Shown here: positions 16,851 to 28,803 of the stretch, in pieces
Layout of the letters: every line of letters starts with the position of its first letter
How positions within the stretch are numbered: the stretch's first letter is position 1
DNA from: Aestuariibacter sp. GS-14
GTDB taxonomy: Bacteria > Pseudomonadota > Gammaproteobacteria > Enterobacterales > Alteromonadaceae
Direction of reading: 5' to 3'
NCBI RefSeq assembly: GCF_006494365.1
Contig: NZ_VHIP01000002.1
Span: 496,001-560,000, forward strand
Length of the DNA stretch: 64,000 nt
Notes under the pieces: generated by a model
The model's database searches: none
The model's input: the letters and a program-made list of their open reading frames with translations, nothing else
Told to the model about the DNA's origin: nothing
Translations under genes and position numbers: made by a program

Positions 16851-17574
16851 TGCGGTATTCGTTCACCCACATGGCCGTAGCACCACAAATAGCTACCGGC
16901 ATAACCAGAAAGTTAATAATTGGGATCATGGCCATGACGTTTACCGCAATGCCAAAAGAGTAACTTAAACCTTTGCGTTCACCCAAATGTTTACGCATGG
17001 TTCTGAACGGCACTTTGTGGTTGTCGAAAGGGTAGTCGCAATACTGAATGGCCATCATCCAGGCACAGAACAAAAACCACAACACCTGCCCAATAACCGG
17101 CAAGAAGAAAAATAACAGTAAAAATCCCAACGCGCGTGGCAGGTAATACAGCAATTTGGTGATCTCCCGGCTTAACGTGCGCGGTAAGTCTTTCACGATG
17201 GCCATCAGCCCTTCGTCTCCCAGACTTTGCCCGGTAAGATGGCGTTCTACTTTTTCAGCCAGCAAGCCGTTGAAGGGGGCGGCAATCCAGTTTGCCAGGG
17301 TACCAAACACCAAAGCAAAGGAGAGCAGGATACTGATCACGGCGAGTGGCCACACAAAAAAACTAATGGCTGATTTCAGCCAGCCTAACCAGGAAGGGAT
17401 TAAACCGGTAATGTAATCAATGGCTCCCTGAATTTCACCGATTAAAAAATAAAATGCCATTGAAAACAGCACAAGATTGATGAAAAGCGGCACGAATACA
17501 AATCGCTTTAAGCCTTTGGTGGTGATCAGGTCGAAGCCTGATGCAAAATAACCTATTCCACTGCGATGAGGCAT
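16825..17574 (-). CDS. cysZ: Sulfate transporter CysZ
   Basis: A 249-residue inner-membrane protein (E. coli CysZ 253) that brings sulfate into the cell for cysteine synthesis. It has four hydrophobic stretches (about residues 25-46, 68-95, 145-172, 206-235) and family segments GIGYFASGFDLI, NWIAAPFNGLLAEKVE, ITKLLYYLPRALGFLLLF and WMMAIQYCDYPFDNH. It is divergent from smc; the zipA-ligA neighbourhood is the same as in enterics, where cysZ-zipA-ligA cluster. Its 3' end overlaps the convergent metallopeptidase gene by 26 bases. Confidence 0.94.
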   Translation of the reverse strand: MPHRSGIGYFASGFDLITTKGLKRFVFVPLFINLVLFSMAFYFLIGEIQGAIDYITGLIPSWLGWLKSAISFFVWPLAVISILLSFALVFGTLANWIAAPFNGLLAEKVERHLTGQSLGDEGLMAIVKDLPRTLSREITKLLYYLPRALGFLLLFFFLPVIGQVLWFLFCAWMMAIQYCDYPFDNHKVPFRTMRKHLGERKGLSYSFGIAVNVMAMIPIINFLVMPVAICGATAMWVNEYRTKVLTQPQ

Positions 17575-17795
17575 AGTGACTCCATAAAATACAACAGAAA
17601 TCAGTATAAAAGTCTTAGGGATAACAGTGAATTGTTAATTGTTACAGTTGATGATCTTTGTTACATTCAGGCAATAATAACAACCAACAGTGCGCACGTG
17701 ATCCGTTTACCTCACGACAGAAATCGTCCGGGAATCATTACATCCCGGCTAATGCCCGCTGTCCGCTCGAACTGCTGTCGATGCGGAGGTGTGTT

Positions 17796-20700
17796 ATGCG
17801 ACTGAAAAAAATCAAACTCGCTGGGTTTAAATCATTTGTCGATCCAACCAGTATTCCTTTTCCTGGTGATATGACTGCCATTGTAGGCCCCAATGGTTGT
17901 GGTAAATCTAATGTAATCGATGCAGTCAGATGGGTGCTGGGCGAAAGCTCGGCGAAAAACCTGCGTGGCGACGCCATGACGGATGTTATTTTTAACGGCT
18001 CAACTGCGCGCAAGGCCGTGGGGCAGTGCAGCGTTGAACTGGTATTCGATAACAGCAGTGGCCGAATCGCGGGCGAATACGCCAAATACAACGAACTCTC
18101 AATCAAGCGAGTAGTTACACGCGATGCCACCTCAACCTATTTTTTGAATGCCAGTAAATGTCGCCGTCGTGACGTCACTGATTTGTTTCTGGGGACCGGG
18201 TTAGGCCCGCGCAGCTACGCCATTATTGAACAGGGCATGATTTCGCGGTTAATTGAATCCAAGCCACAGGAACTTCGGGTGTTTATTGAAGAAGCCGCCG
18301 GCATTTCCAAATACAAGGAGCGCCGTCGCGAAACTGAAAATCGCATACGCCATACTCAGGATAACCTAGAAAGACTGGAGGATGTGCGGGCCGAACTTGG
18401 ACGCCAGCTCGACAAATTACAGCGTCAGGCGGCAGCGGCCCGACGTTATAAAACACTCAAAGCCCAGGAGCGGCAACTCAAAGCTGAGTTGGCGGCTATT
18501 CGCTGGTTAAAGCAAGACGATCACTTGCAAAAATTGCTCAGTCAGCAAGAGCAGGTGAAAACCGAGATTGAGGCGTTAACCGCTAAACAACGCGGTGATG
18601 AAGCTGGCATCGAGAAATATCGGGTGGCAGCCCAGGAGCACAAGCAAGTACTGGATACGTTACAACAATCGCTGTTTACTGTGAGTGCGGCGATTTCCAG
18701 ACTTGAGCAGTCTGCTCAGCATAATCAACAGCGCCGTCAGCAAATTCAGCAGGAACTCAACACGCTAAATGACCAACTGGCTCGGTTAGGCGACACGCAG
18801 GGGCATTTGGTTTATCAGCACGAGACCTTGTCGGAATCATTGTTGAACTTAGAGCCTGAGTATGAAATGAAGCAGGCTTACTGTGAGCAGCTCGATATTG
18901 CCCGGGACGAGGCAGAACAAGCCTTGCAACAACATCAACGAGCGTTTCAGCAGGCTGATCAGGGCTACCACCAATTAAAACAGCAAGTACATACCCACCA
19001 CAGCAAAGTACAAACTCTGCTGCAAATGCAAATGCGCACTCAGCAACGAATTGGCGAACTGGAGCAGGAACTCAAAGAATATACCCAGGATGATTTTGAG
19101 ACACGTTTAATGCAGTTAGAAGCAGAAAAAAGTGACCTTGAAATTCAGGTAGAAGCACTGTCAGAGGCATTACTTGAGGCGGAAACAGAGCAAACAGAAG
19201 CGCGTTCAGCACTTGCTAATAGCAATGCAGCGCTGTTAGCCGCGAAAGGCGAATTACAATCCCTGCAGTCTCAACATGCGGCTTTAGACATCCTGCAAAA
19301 AGCATCGGCACCACAACAAGCACAACCCGAAGAGGCAATTGCATTATGGGAATGGTTAACGCCAAAGCCAGGCAAAGCAGCGGTTATTGAGCACGTATTA
19401 ACGCTGTTGGGTGACGCTCAGGTTTTGCGAGACTGCTCATTACAAAGTGGTATATCTGCGCAGGCTTCGTTTACGGCAGGTTTCCATTATTTTACCGAAG
19501 GCCAGTTTACTGAGTCTAAATCACCGGGTTCGGTAGCGTCGCTTGTTGAGAACCCTCAAGTCCCCGCCATTTTTAACCACATTGGTGTGGCAAAAGATGT
19601 CGCGTCTGCCCAGGCTTTACTTGGGGCTTCCCCCTTTAGCCTTTTTGTAACGGAAACCGGAGAGTGGCTGGCACAGGATTGGTTGCGTATTGGCAAGAAG
19701 GACGAACAGGCAGGGCAGTTGCAACGGGCGCAAACCCTTGCCAGACTTGCCGGGGATATCCTGCGCGGCGAAAACGCGGTGGCTGAATTGACCGGGCAGG
19801 TTACGCTAACCGAAGCCAGGCTAAATGCATACCAGGATAATTTAAAACAACACCAGAGCCGTTTGTCTGCGGAACAGAATGCGTTGCAGCAGCGAGAGCA
19901 TCAGGTTCAGTGGCTTAAAGAGCAGCAACAACAGCAGCAACAGAAGCGCCAGCGCTTGCATGATGAACTGGCACGCCAGAAGGATCAGTTTGAAGAGGAA
20001 GCTATCGAACTGGCCATGTTGAATGAAAGTTTAGAAGCACTTGAGGAGCAACTGGCAGAACAAGCCGCTGCACAGGAGCAACTTGACGCTACCCGGCAAT
20101 CATTGCAACAAAAGGTGGCCAGTCAACGTGCGCAGTATGAACAATATACCCGTGCCTTGCATGAGCAGGCACTCCAATTACAGGATCTGCGCAATAAACT
20201 GCAAAGTGCCGCTGCCCAACAGCAACAGCTTGAAAGCCAGGTGCAAGATGTGAATCAACGAAAAGACGCATTGGAACGTGAACTGTTAGCCTTGTCCAGT
20301 CCGGAAAATGAACAAAAGGCTCAGTTGCAGGCTTATCTTACTGATAAAGAACAACTCGAAGAACAAAAAAGCGAGCAACAACTGGCACTGGAGCATGCTG
20401 AATCCATGCTGGCAGAAGCCATGCAGGGCCAGCAGGGACAAATGGCGACCATTGCCAAGCGACAGCAGGAACTCGATAGCCTGAAAATTGAAGCCGAAGG
20501 CGTGAGAGTAAGAGGAACGGCCATCCTCGAGCAGCTTAACGAACTGGATGTGACACTTAAGAACGTGCTGGAATCCTTACCTGCAGAAGCGCAGGAGAAA
20601 CCCACTCAAACGGAGCTGGAACAAACCAGTGCTGCTATCAGTCGTCTTGGTGCGGTAAATCTGGCAGCAGTTGAGGAGTATGATATTCAGGCCGAGCGCA

Positions 20701-21260
20701 AAACCCATCTGGACACGCAGTTTACCGACCTAACCGATGCATTGGATACGCTGCAAAACGCGATCAGGAAAATTGACCGCGAAACCCGTACTCGTTTCAG
20801 CCATACGTTCGAACAGGTCAACGAGGATCTGAAGCAATTGTTCCCCAAAGTTTTCGGTGGCGGCTCTGCTTATTTAGCATTAACCGATGATGACCTGCTC
20901 GAAACCGGGGTAACCATAATGGCCCGACCGCCCGGAAAGAAAAATAGTACAATTCATTTGCTTAGCGGTGGAGAAAAAGCGTTAACCGCTTTATCATTGG
21001 TGTTTGCAATTTTCAGATTAAATCCGGCGCCGTTTTGCCTGCTAGACGAAGTAGACGCGCCTCTGGATGATGCAAACGTGGGGCGCTTTTGTAAGCTGGT
21101 GTCGGAAATGTCGAAATCAGTACAATTTATTTATATTACCCATAATAAGATCGCAATGGAGATGGCCAGTCATTTAACCGGCGTAACCATGGCAGAACCA
21201 GGCGTTTCCCGTATGGTTGCTGTGGACGTCGAAGAGGCCGTTTCATTGGTAGAAGCATAA
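17796..21260 (+). CDS. smc: Chromosome segregation protein SMC
   Basis: A 1154-residue condensin ATPase that organises and segregates the nucleoid with ScpA and ScpB. The N-terminal head begins MRLKKIKLAGFKSFVDPT and has Walker A GPNGCGKSN. Long coiled coils flank a hinge at about residues 515-655. The C-terminal head has LLSGGEKALTALSL and Walker B CLLDEVDAPLDD. The ATG at 17796 follows GGAGG by 6 bases; the frame remains open upstream without homology. Presence of SMC, rather than MukB, in this position is typical of Alteromonas-type gammaproteobacteria. scpA and scpB are not in this window. Confidence 0.96.
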   Translation: MRLKKIKLAGFKSFVDPTSIPFPGDMTAIVGPNGCGKSNVIDAVRWVLGESSAKNLRGDAMTDVIFNGSTARKAVGQCSVELVFDNSSGRIAGEYAKYNELSIKRVVTRDATSTYFLNASKCRRRDVTDLFLGTGLGPRSYAIIEQGMISRLIESKPQELRVFIEEAAGISKYKERRRETENRIRHTQDNLERLEDVRAELGRQLDKLQRQAAAARRYKTLKAQERQLKAELAAIRWLKQDDHLQKLLSQQEQVKTEIEALTAKQRGDEAGIEKYRVAAQEHKQVLDTLQQSLFTVSAAISRLEQSAQHNQQRRQQIQQELNTLNDQLARLGDTQGHLVYQHETLSESLLNLEPEYEMKQAYCEQLDIARDEAEQALQQHQRAFQQADQGYHQLKQQVHTHHSKVQTLLQMQMRTQQRIGELEQELKEYTQDDFETRLMQLEAEKSDLEIQVEALSEALLEAETEQTEARSALANSNAALLAAKGELQSLQSQHAALDILQKASAPQQAQPEEAIALWEWLTPKPGKAAVIEHVLTLLGDAQVLRDCSLQSGISAQASFTAGFHYFTEGQFTESKSPGSVASLVENPQVPAIFNHIGVAKDVASAQALLGASPFSLFVTETGEWLAQDWLRIGKKDEQAGQLQRAQTLARLAGDILRGENAVAELTGQVTLTEARLNAYQDNLKQHQSRLSAEQNALQQREHQVQWLKEQQQQQQQKRQRLHDELARQKDQFEEEAIELAMLNESLEALEEQLAEQAAAQEQLDATRQSLQQKVASQRAQYEQYTRALHEQALQLQDLRNKLQSAAAQQQQLESQVQDVNQRKDALERELLALSSPENEQKAQLQAYLTDKEQLEEQKSEQQLALEHAESMLAEAMQGQQGQMATIAKRQQELDSLKIEAEGVRVRGTAILEQLNELDVTLKNVLESLPAEAQEKPTQTELEQTSAAISRLGAVNLAAVEEYDIQAERKTHLDTQFTDLTDALDTLQNAIRKIDRETRTRFSHTFEQVNEDLKQLFPKVFGGGSAYLALTDDDLLETGVTIMARPPGKKNSTIHLLSGGEKALTALSLVFAIFRLNPAPFCLLDEVDAPLDDANVGRFCKLVSEMSKSVQFIYITHNKIAMEMASHLTGVTMAEPGVSRMVAVDVEEAVSLVEA

Positions 21261-21281
21261 TTTCACAGGGCATAGAAATCG

Positions 21282-22526
21282 ATGGAAGATGAATTACGTT
21301 GGTCACTGCTACTGCTGGGTGGTTTTTTTATCATCGGCGTACTGGCACATGGCTTATGGAATATTCGCAAAAACAACAAGGCCAAAAAGCCCCCGCGTGT
21401 TGAGCCCCAGGACTGGCAAGTGGATGAATCTGACGACGACCCCGATTCGTCAGAACAGTTCGACGAATACGGTATTGGATCTGTGCGCGTCGTGAGTGGT
21501 GAAAAGCCCTCATCTCAAGCACCCTCGGTTCACGCCTCCGAAGACGAGGACAGTGTTTTGCTCGAACCTGATGGGGCTGACGATGATACAGGGAACCAGT
21601 CTGAGTCTCCCGAAAAGACGCGAACTGTTGTAGCTCAGGAGCCTCCTGTTGCACCAAAGGTTGAAAAAATTTACGCGTCAGTAGTGTCAAATCCAAAGCC
21701 TCAATTTGGCACCAAGGAAGCTACAGCAGACAATATTGATGTGATGCCAGCACCGCCTTCATTTTTACTGAAAGGCGAGCAGGCGGCTGCGAAGCCTAAA
21801 GCACAAGCTGAATCAGACGACAAGAGTGAACCGGCAATCGATTTCTCGCTTGATGCGCCGCTTGGTCCGGACGCACGTCAGCAAAGAACAGCTGCTCAGG
21901 ATGATAAAGTTGAAATCGCTGTGGAATCCGCGTCAGTTGAAAAAAATACGCTGCGCAAAAAAGTCAAACCAACCGTTCGCCGTCGTCAGGAACCCAATTT
22001 TGGTGATGATGAGCAAATGCAGATAAATTTTGATGATGCACAAAAGTCAGCGCAATCTCACTCTGCCAAAGCAAGTCCCGGTAATGCGAATGTCGACCAG
22101 GAAGTATTGATTCTCAACGTACGCGCTCCAGAAGATGCGCCAATCAGTGGTGCTGCGTTATTGCCTATGTTACTTACGCTTGGTTTTAAATTTGGTGATC
22201 AGGATATTTTTCATCGTCACGTTAATTCTAACGGCAAGGGCCCGGTGTTGTTCAGTTTAGCAAATATGTTTAAACCGGGTAATTTTGATATTGATAACCT
22301 GGAAAATTTCACTACGCGCGGTGTGTCGTTGTTCATGTTATTACCTATTGAGGGTGACCCTCATCAGGTGTTCAACATGATGCACAATGCTGCACGTAAA
22401 ATTGCTGATGAGTTTAATGCTCAGGTGCTGGATGGGCGCCGCAGCGTATTAACCAAGCAAGGCCTTCAGCAATATGTAGAAAAAATCCGGGATTTTGAAC
22501 GCAAACGGATGATTGCCAGACACTAA
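21282..22526 (+). CDS. zipA: Cell division protein ZipA
   Basis: A 414-residue inner-membrane protein that anchors FtsZ at midcell. It has an N-out membrane segment (LRWSLLLLGGFFIIGVLAHGLW, about residues 5-26), a basic stretch, a long acidic and Pro/Ala-rich linker (about 35-265), and the C-terminal FtsZ-binding domain (about 272-405: VLILNVRAPEDAPISG, LLPMLLTLGFKFGD, FDIDNLENFTTRGVSLFMLLP). It lies 21 bases after smc and 75 before ligA. The linker is longer than in E. coli (328 residues), as is common in marine relatives. Confidence 0.95.
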   Translation: MEDELRWSLLLLGGFFIIGVLAHGLWNIRKNNKAKKPPRVEPQDWQVDESDDDPDSSEQFDEYGIGSVRVVSGEKPSSQAPSVHASEDEDSVLLEPDGADDDTGNQSESPEKTRTVVAQEPPVAPKVEKIYASVVSNPKPQFGTKEATADNIDVMPAPPSFLLKGEQAAAKPKAQAESDDKSEPAIDFSLDAPLGPDARQQRTAAQDDKVEIAVESASVEKNTLRKKVKPTVRRRQEPNFGDDEQMQINFDDAQKSAQSHSAKASPGNANVDQEVLILNVRAPEDAPISGAALLPMLLTLGFKFGDQDIFHRHVNSNGKGPVLFSLANMFKPGNFDIDNLENFTTRGVSLFMLLPIEGDPHQVFNMMHNAARKIADEFNAQVLDGRRSVLTKQGLQQYVEKIRDFERKRMIARH

Positions 22527-22569
22527 TTTTGCCAGGGCTGGTAACGCCAGCCCGTCTAACCTTCTTTCG

Positions 22570-22590
22570 CACGCTGCCAGCGTGTTTTAT
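22570..22590 (+). terminator. Weak hairpin with T run between zipA and ligA
   Basis: CACGCT-gcc-AGCGTG followed by TTTT lies just upstream of ligA, after another hairpin GGGCTGG/CCAGCCC at about 22537-22553. It may lower read-through from smc-zipA into ligA; the short stem makes this uncertain. Confidence 0.4.
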
Positions 22591-22592
22591 GA

Positions 22593-24635
<2,043 letters not shown>

Positions 24636-24644
24636 ATCATGTAA

Positions 24645-24668
24645 AAGTGCAGCGTTAATGCTGCACTT
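24645..24668. terminator. Shared hairpin between convergent genes
   Basis: The perfect 9-bp stem AAGTGCAGC / GCTGCACTT encloses GTTAAT. On the minus strand it is followed by TTTT, so it most probably terminates the PEP-CTERM-like gene and may also stop ligA transcription. Confidence 0.65.
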
Positions 24669-24683
24669 CCCGGGTACATGCGG

Positions 24684-25598
24684 TTAGCGCTTAGCTCTGG
24701 CTATACTCAAAGCCGTAGCCATTACAAGCATGTAAATTGCGGTTGGCGCATTCACGGGCGATGCAGGTATGCCGGACATGTCTGCGTAACTGTGACCAAT
24801 GATGATGTCGCCGTTTATCAGGCCGTCTATACCCGCATCCAGCAGGCTGACACCTTCAAATATAAAACGCAGTGCGTTGACCTCCATGGAGCAATAGCCG
24901 GGCATTGCGCATTGGTTAACTTGTTGATTCAGGATCAAATTTAGCCCGGCAATACCGGCAAAATCGATAAGCTGGAAGTTAGGCGTTGAACCAGCCAGTA
25001 CATCGACAGATATCCCCTCGGCAATCAAGTCAACCTGCTCCCCCAGGAAAAAGATGCTCAAATCTTCTATCATCGAACTGCCTGTGGCAGTAAACGTGTT
25101 CCAGTCTCCAGATACTTCAGCATAGCTATTCAGTGTGGTACTGCTTATTGCTAATAATGCGCTCAAATTGAGAGGAAACGTGGTATCGGTCACGCTTGCG
25201 GCAAGACTACTTACCTCGCTGTACGCTGACGTTGTTCTGTTGCCGGCATTGCCGTCGGTGTCTGATATTATTTGGCTTGAAAATACACCGGCTGATGCAA
25301 ATACGCTTACGTCTTGTATTTCGCTGAGGGTAGTAGTGATATTTGTTGCCAGTGACAGAGCAGTATTGGACATGTCATAGGCGCTTGGCGCTGTCTGTTG
25401 AAGTAAGACTGGCAATGTTGCATTAGCTTGTGCCACAGCAACACTCTCAATGTCGATTTCGAGATTAACACCTAGTCCGTAAGCATTGCTTTGGCTTGAA
25501 ATTACGGTAGCCATTGCAGTTGTTGATAATAGCGACAAACCCACTAACAACCCGCAATGGGTGGTTTTACCTAAACCGGTTTTAATACGATTTTTCAT
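24684..25598 (-). CDS. Secreted protein with PEP-CTERM-like C-terminal sorting signal
   Basis: A 304-residue exported protein of unknown function. The N-terminal signal peptide is about residues 1-31 (ending LLSTTAMA). The body is Ser/Thr/Ala rich with little charge. The C-terminus reads VNAPTAIYMLVMATALSIARAKR: a Pro-containing motif, a hydrophobic helix and a basic tail, the layout of PEP-CTERM exosortase substrates and close to the VxAP variant of marine gammaproteobacteria. If so, it is processed by an exosortase and exported with surface polysaccharide (inference). The ATG at 25598 has GGAGAGG five bases upstream. A palindrome and a -10 box lie about 150 bases upstream. Confidence 0.72.
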   Translation of the reverse strand: MKNRIKTGLGKTTHCGLLVGLSLLSTTAMATVISSQSNAYGLGVNLEIDIESVAVAQANATLPVLLQQTAPSAYDMSNTALSLATNITTTLSEIQDVSVFASAGVFSSQIISDTDGNAGNRTTSAYSEVSSLAASVTDTTFPLNLSALLAISSTTLNSYAEVSGDWNTFTATGSSMIEDLSIFFLGEQVDLIAEGISVDVLAGSTPNFQLIDFAGIAGLNLILNQQVNQCAMPGYCSMEVNALRFIFEGVSLLDAGIDGLINGDIIIGHSYADMSGIPASPVNAPTAIYMLVMATALSIARAKR

Positions 25599-25740
25599 TA
25601 TACCTCTCCACAACATCTCAATGTGTATTTCCTGTAACAATCCAATGTGAGGTAGGTCAGCAGGCCCGATATCGTTCCTCAAACTGGTGTTGGCATCATT
25701 GTTAATGATGTGTAAATGGTAGGTCGTATTTTGTACGATT

Positions 25741-25774
25741 ATTATAGGTAATTACCCCTAAACTAGTTTAGGGG
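25741..25774 (-). promoter_or_regulatory. Promoter with a perfect 20-base palindromic operator
   Basis: On the minus strand a TATAAT (25746-25741) is preceded eight bases upstream by the perfect palindrome CCCCTAAACTAGTTTAGGGG (25755-25774). The palindrome therefore covers the -35 region, and no -35 consensus is seen. This geometry suits an activator or repressor site, for example of a LuxR-type dimer, controlling the PEP-CTERM-like gene about 150 bases downstream. The regulator is unknown. Confidence 0.55.
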
Positions 25775-25838
25775 ACAGCGCGCCTTTTAATAAAGGGGTG
25801 AAGAGACAATGAATTTCTTAGGAATTGGTATTAATCAT

Positions 25839-26366
25839 TCAGGCTGCATTTTGACTGCGTTTTAGCTTACGGGCTTGCCAGGCTTTACGAACCGAAAAGC
25901 GCCACAGCCAGTTAAGACTGTAATACCCGGCAATACCAAATACAACGGAGCAAATGCCGCAGCCCAGCAAGAAAGCTGGTCCTATGGTAGACAGTGAATT
26001 CACCACCCATTCCCATGTTGGTTCAAAATGAAATGCCTGAGAATCGGTCCCTAGTACAGTAGAGCCAATCAGGTAGGCGCCATAGAATATAGGCGGCATG
26101 GTAAAGGGATTGGTAATCCACACGGTTGCGATTGATAGGGGGAGATTAACCCGGCAGGGGATCGCCGTGGCGGCAGACAACCACATTTGGAACGGTACTG
26201 GCCAAAACGCAAAAAACAGTCCGATTCCAAACGCACCGGCAGCCGATTTTCGATTCAGATGCCACAAGTTCGGCTCATGCAGAATAGTGCCGAATACTTT
26301 TAATGCTCGATTGTTTTTGATCGACTGATGATCAGGCAATAAACGCTTTATGAACTTTTTAGGCAT
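25839..26366 (-). CDS. DUF2062 family membrane protein
   Basis: A 175-residue inner-membrane protein with DUF2062 features: NRKSAAGAFGIGLFFAFWPVPFQMWLS, then LPLSIATVWITNPFTMPPIFYGAYLIG, and a final hydrophobic segment (about 125-155). The molecular function is not established. The ATG at 26366 is chosen over a TTG nine bases upstream because family members begin MPKK or similar. It is divergent from comEC with only 35 bases between starts, so their promoters must be very close or overlapping. Confidence 0.87.
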   Translation of the reverse strand: MPKKFIKRLLPDHQSIKNNRALKVFGTILHEPNLWHLNRKSAAGAFGIGLFFAFWPVPFQMWLSAATAIPCRVNLPLSIATVWITNPFTMPPIFYGAYLIGSTVLGTDSQAFHFEPTWEWVVNSLSTIGPAFLLGCGICSVVFGIAGYYSLNWLWRFSVRKAWQARKLKRSQNAA

Positions 26367-26401
26367 ACCTATCAAACTATTTTGACAACTGAGTCATTTG
26401 G

Positions 26402-28741
26402 GTGAACGGACACATAACAGGCAGTATTACAACAGGTTTTTGTTGCGCAATGGTGTCGTCACAATGGTGGACATCCATTCCATCAACCACTACACAGTAT
26501 GTGCTGATAACCGTTGCTGGAATACTACTCTTTGTTGCACAACAAGGCAAAAAGCGACCTTTGTTTTTATTGACTAACGTCAATCAAATACTGGTGTGGC
26601 TCGCTATTGGCTCATGCGCAGGTATCCTTTGGGCAGCGAGTGTAGGCCAAAGATACCTTCACTGGCAACAGCTGGGTGGTGAAATTCAACAAGATGTCAC
26701 AATTGAAGGACGAATTGCTGACATTTCACACAGTCGGCGCAGCGATAGACTAGTGCTGGATCACTTACGGATTGATGGCGAGCCCTGGCCATCATCATTA
26801 ACCTGTCTGATTTATTACTATGAACCCACGAAACAATTCCGGGTAGCCCAGAAAGTGCGGCTGCAGGCCAGAGTGCGACCAGCCAGAGCGGTAGCCAACC
26901 CCGCTGGTTTTGATACGCAAAAATGGTATGTCAGCCAGAGTATTGTTCGTACAGGATATGTGCAGGGCGAACAGATTCAACTGATGGAACCCTCTTTATC
27001 ACCGCGTTCGCGGCTACAACAAAAACTGCTTAGCCTGGAGGTACCCGGCAAGAAATGGCTGAATGCGCTGATGTTTGGCGATCGCAGCGGGTTCAACGAG
27101 GACGATTGGAGATTACTGAAGCAATCCGGCACGGCGCATTTATTTGCGATTTCCGGTTTGCACCTTGCGGTGGCGGGTGGGGTAATCGTAGTGGTTGTGC
27201 AGATCGTCACCTTGTTATTGTTCAGCATGACAAGCGTCAGGCGAGGTTCACTGCTACCTATTCAGTGGGTATGTATGCTGGCAGGCAGCACGGCATACGC
27301 GTATTGCGCAAACTGGCAAGTCTCGGTGATTCGGGCCTACGTGGTGTTGTGTTTGTTTATTTGCCTATGCTGGTGGTCTAAACGAATTGGACGGTGGTTA
27401 ATGCTGATGCTAACAGCAACCTTGTGCATGGTTGTTGAGCCCACGGCTATATACGGCATTGCCTTGTATCTGAGTTTAGGCGCGGTCGCTGTGATCATGG
27501 CTGTACACTGGCGATGGCAAAGCCGATTTACGTCCGACAAACCTAAATGGCAACAGTTTTTAACAATGCAACTGATGTTAAATGCGGGACTTGTTCCTCT
27601 TACTCTGGTTGTTTTTCATTCGGTTAGCTGGGTGTCTGCCATCGTGAACCTGATTTATGTTCCGTTGATTAGTGTGTTGATCGTACCTGCTTGCGTGGTT
27701 GGCTTATTGTTACTTGCCTGTCTACCCGAAAATTCAGTATTTATTTATGAATATCTTAATGTATTGGGTGAGTTAATCAGTAGATCGATTGATGGTTTAC
27801 AACACTTGATCACGTGGATAATGTTGCACGCGGATTCGGTATTGATTGATACCAGTCAGAAGGGGCTTATTTTTCTGTGCACACTGGCTTTGTTGGTATT
27901 TGTGTTGCCATTTCGCGCTAAAAAGAAGCTGATAACCTGTTACGTCATTGGTGGGGTACTTTTTTCATTAAGCTTTATTCTGCCCCAAAATAACTGGGAA
28001 ATTCATTACTTTGACGTTGGTCAGGGCAATGCGTCATTAGTTACGCGTAACGGCAAGGCAGTAATATTTGACACTGGCGCCGCCTACGGCGACACAGGCG
28101 GCTATGCTCAGCAGGTGTTATTGCCATTTCTACTCTATCAAGGCCTGTCACCGGAGCTTGTGATCATCAGTCATTTTGACAATGACCATGCAGGTGGTCT
28201 CGATGCAATTATGCAGGCCTATCCAAATATTCGTGTAGTGTCACCAAAGGCTGGATGTGTCGGAGGTTCCCAGTGGCAATGGGAGGGATTAACGTTTGAG
28301 CTTTTATGGCCAAATGTGATGAACGATGAGGTGTATTCTGAGAATAATCTCTCGTGTGTAGTGAAAGTGTCGGGCAATCAATTTTCAGCACTCTTTCCCG
28401 GCGACATTGAAGCCCTGGCCGAAGAGCAGCTCACTGCTACAGGCGCTGTTGATGATACCGTGTCGCTGCGCGCGGACGTTTTGTTAGCTCCCCATCATGG
28501 CAGTGCGACATCTTCAACGCCGGGATTTATTGAAGCGGTGTCGCCTGATCTGGTGGTATTTTCACAGGGCTGGTTAAATCGATGGGGCTTTCCAAATAAA
28601 CACGTCGTCAATCGTTATCAGCAGCGAAAAATACACACAATTAACACCAGTCGTTCAGGTTATCTGAAATTGACGTTTAACAAGACAATAACGACAGAGG
28701 AATACCGGTTGTCAGGTCCCTGGTACCACAAATCATTTTGA
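26402..28741 (+). CDS. comEC: DNA internalization protein ComEC/Rec2
   Basis: A 779-residue inner-membrane channel for uptake of transforming single-stranded DNA. It has N-terminal helices, an OB-like domain (about 95-185), a central competence domain with many helices (about 210-510, with GDRSGFNEDDWRLLKQSGTAHLFAISGLHLAV around residue 220) and a C-terminal metallo-beta-lactamase-like domain (about 530-775: YFDVGQGNASLV, SHFDNDHAGGLDA, LLAPHHGS). The first GTG is used; there is no strong ribosome site, and an ATG at 26450 is an alternative. Gene order with msbA-lpxK is conserved in relatives. Confidence 0.92.
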   Translation: MNGHITGSITTGFCCAMVSSQWWTSIPSTTTQYVLITVAGILLFVAQQGKKRPLFLLTNVNQILVWLAIGSCAGILWAASVGQRYLHWQQLGGEIQQDVTIEGRIADISHSRRSDRLVLDHLRIDGEPWPSSLTCLIYYYEPTKQFRVAQKVRLQARVRPARAVANPAGFDTQKWYVSQSIVRTGYVQGEQIQLMEPSLSPRSRLQQKLLSLEVPGKKWLNALMFGDRSGFNEDDWRLLKQSGTAHLFAISGLHLAVAGGVIVVVVQIVTLLLFSMTSVRRGSLLPIQWVCMLAGSTAYAYCANWQVSVIRAYVVLCLFICLCWWSKRIGRWLMLMLTATLCMVVEPTAIYGIALYLSLGAVAVIMAVHWRWQSRFTSDKPKWQQFLTMQLMLNAGLVPLTLVVFHSVSWVSAIVNLIYVPLISVLIVPACVVGLLLLACLPENSVFIYEYLNVLGELISRSIDGLQHLITWIMLHADSVLIDTSQKGLIFLCTLALLVFVLPFRAKKKLITCYVIGGVLFSLSFILPQNNWEIHYFDVGQGNASLVTRNGKAVIFDTGAAYGDTGGYAQQVLLPFLLYQGLSPELVIISHFDNDHAGGLDAIMQAYPNIRVVSPKAGCVGGSQWQWEGLTFELLWPNVMNDEVYSENNLSCVVKVSGNQFSALFPGDIEALAEEQLTATGAVDDTVSLRADVLLAPHHGSATSSTPGFIEAVSPDLVVFSQGWLNRWGFPNKHVVNRYQQRKIHTINTSRSGYLKLTFNKTITTEEYRLSGPWYHKSF

Positions 28742-28803
28742 AATTAGTGAATTGACCATATAACAGGTACAATACGCGCGATTTATTCTGATATTAGTGT
28801 GCT

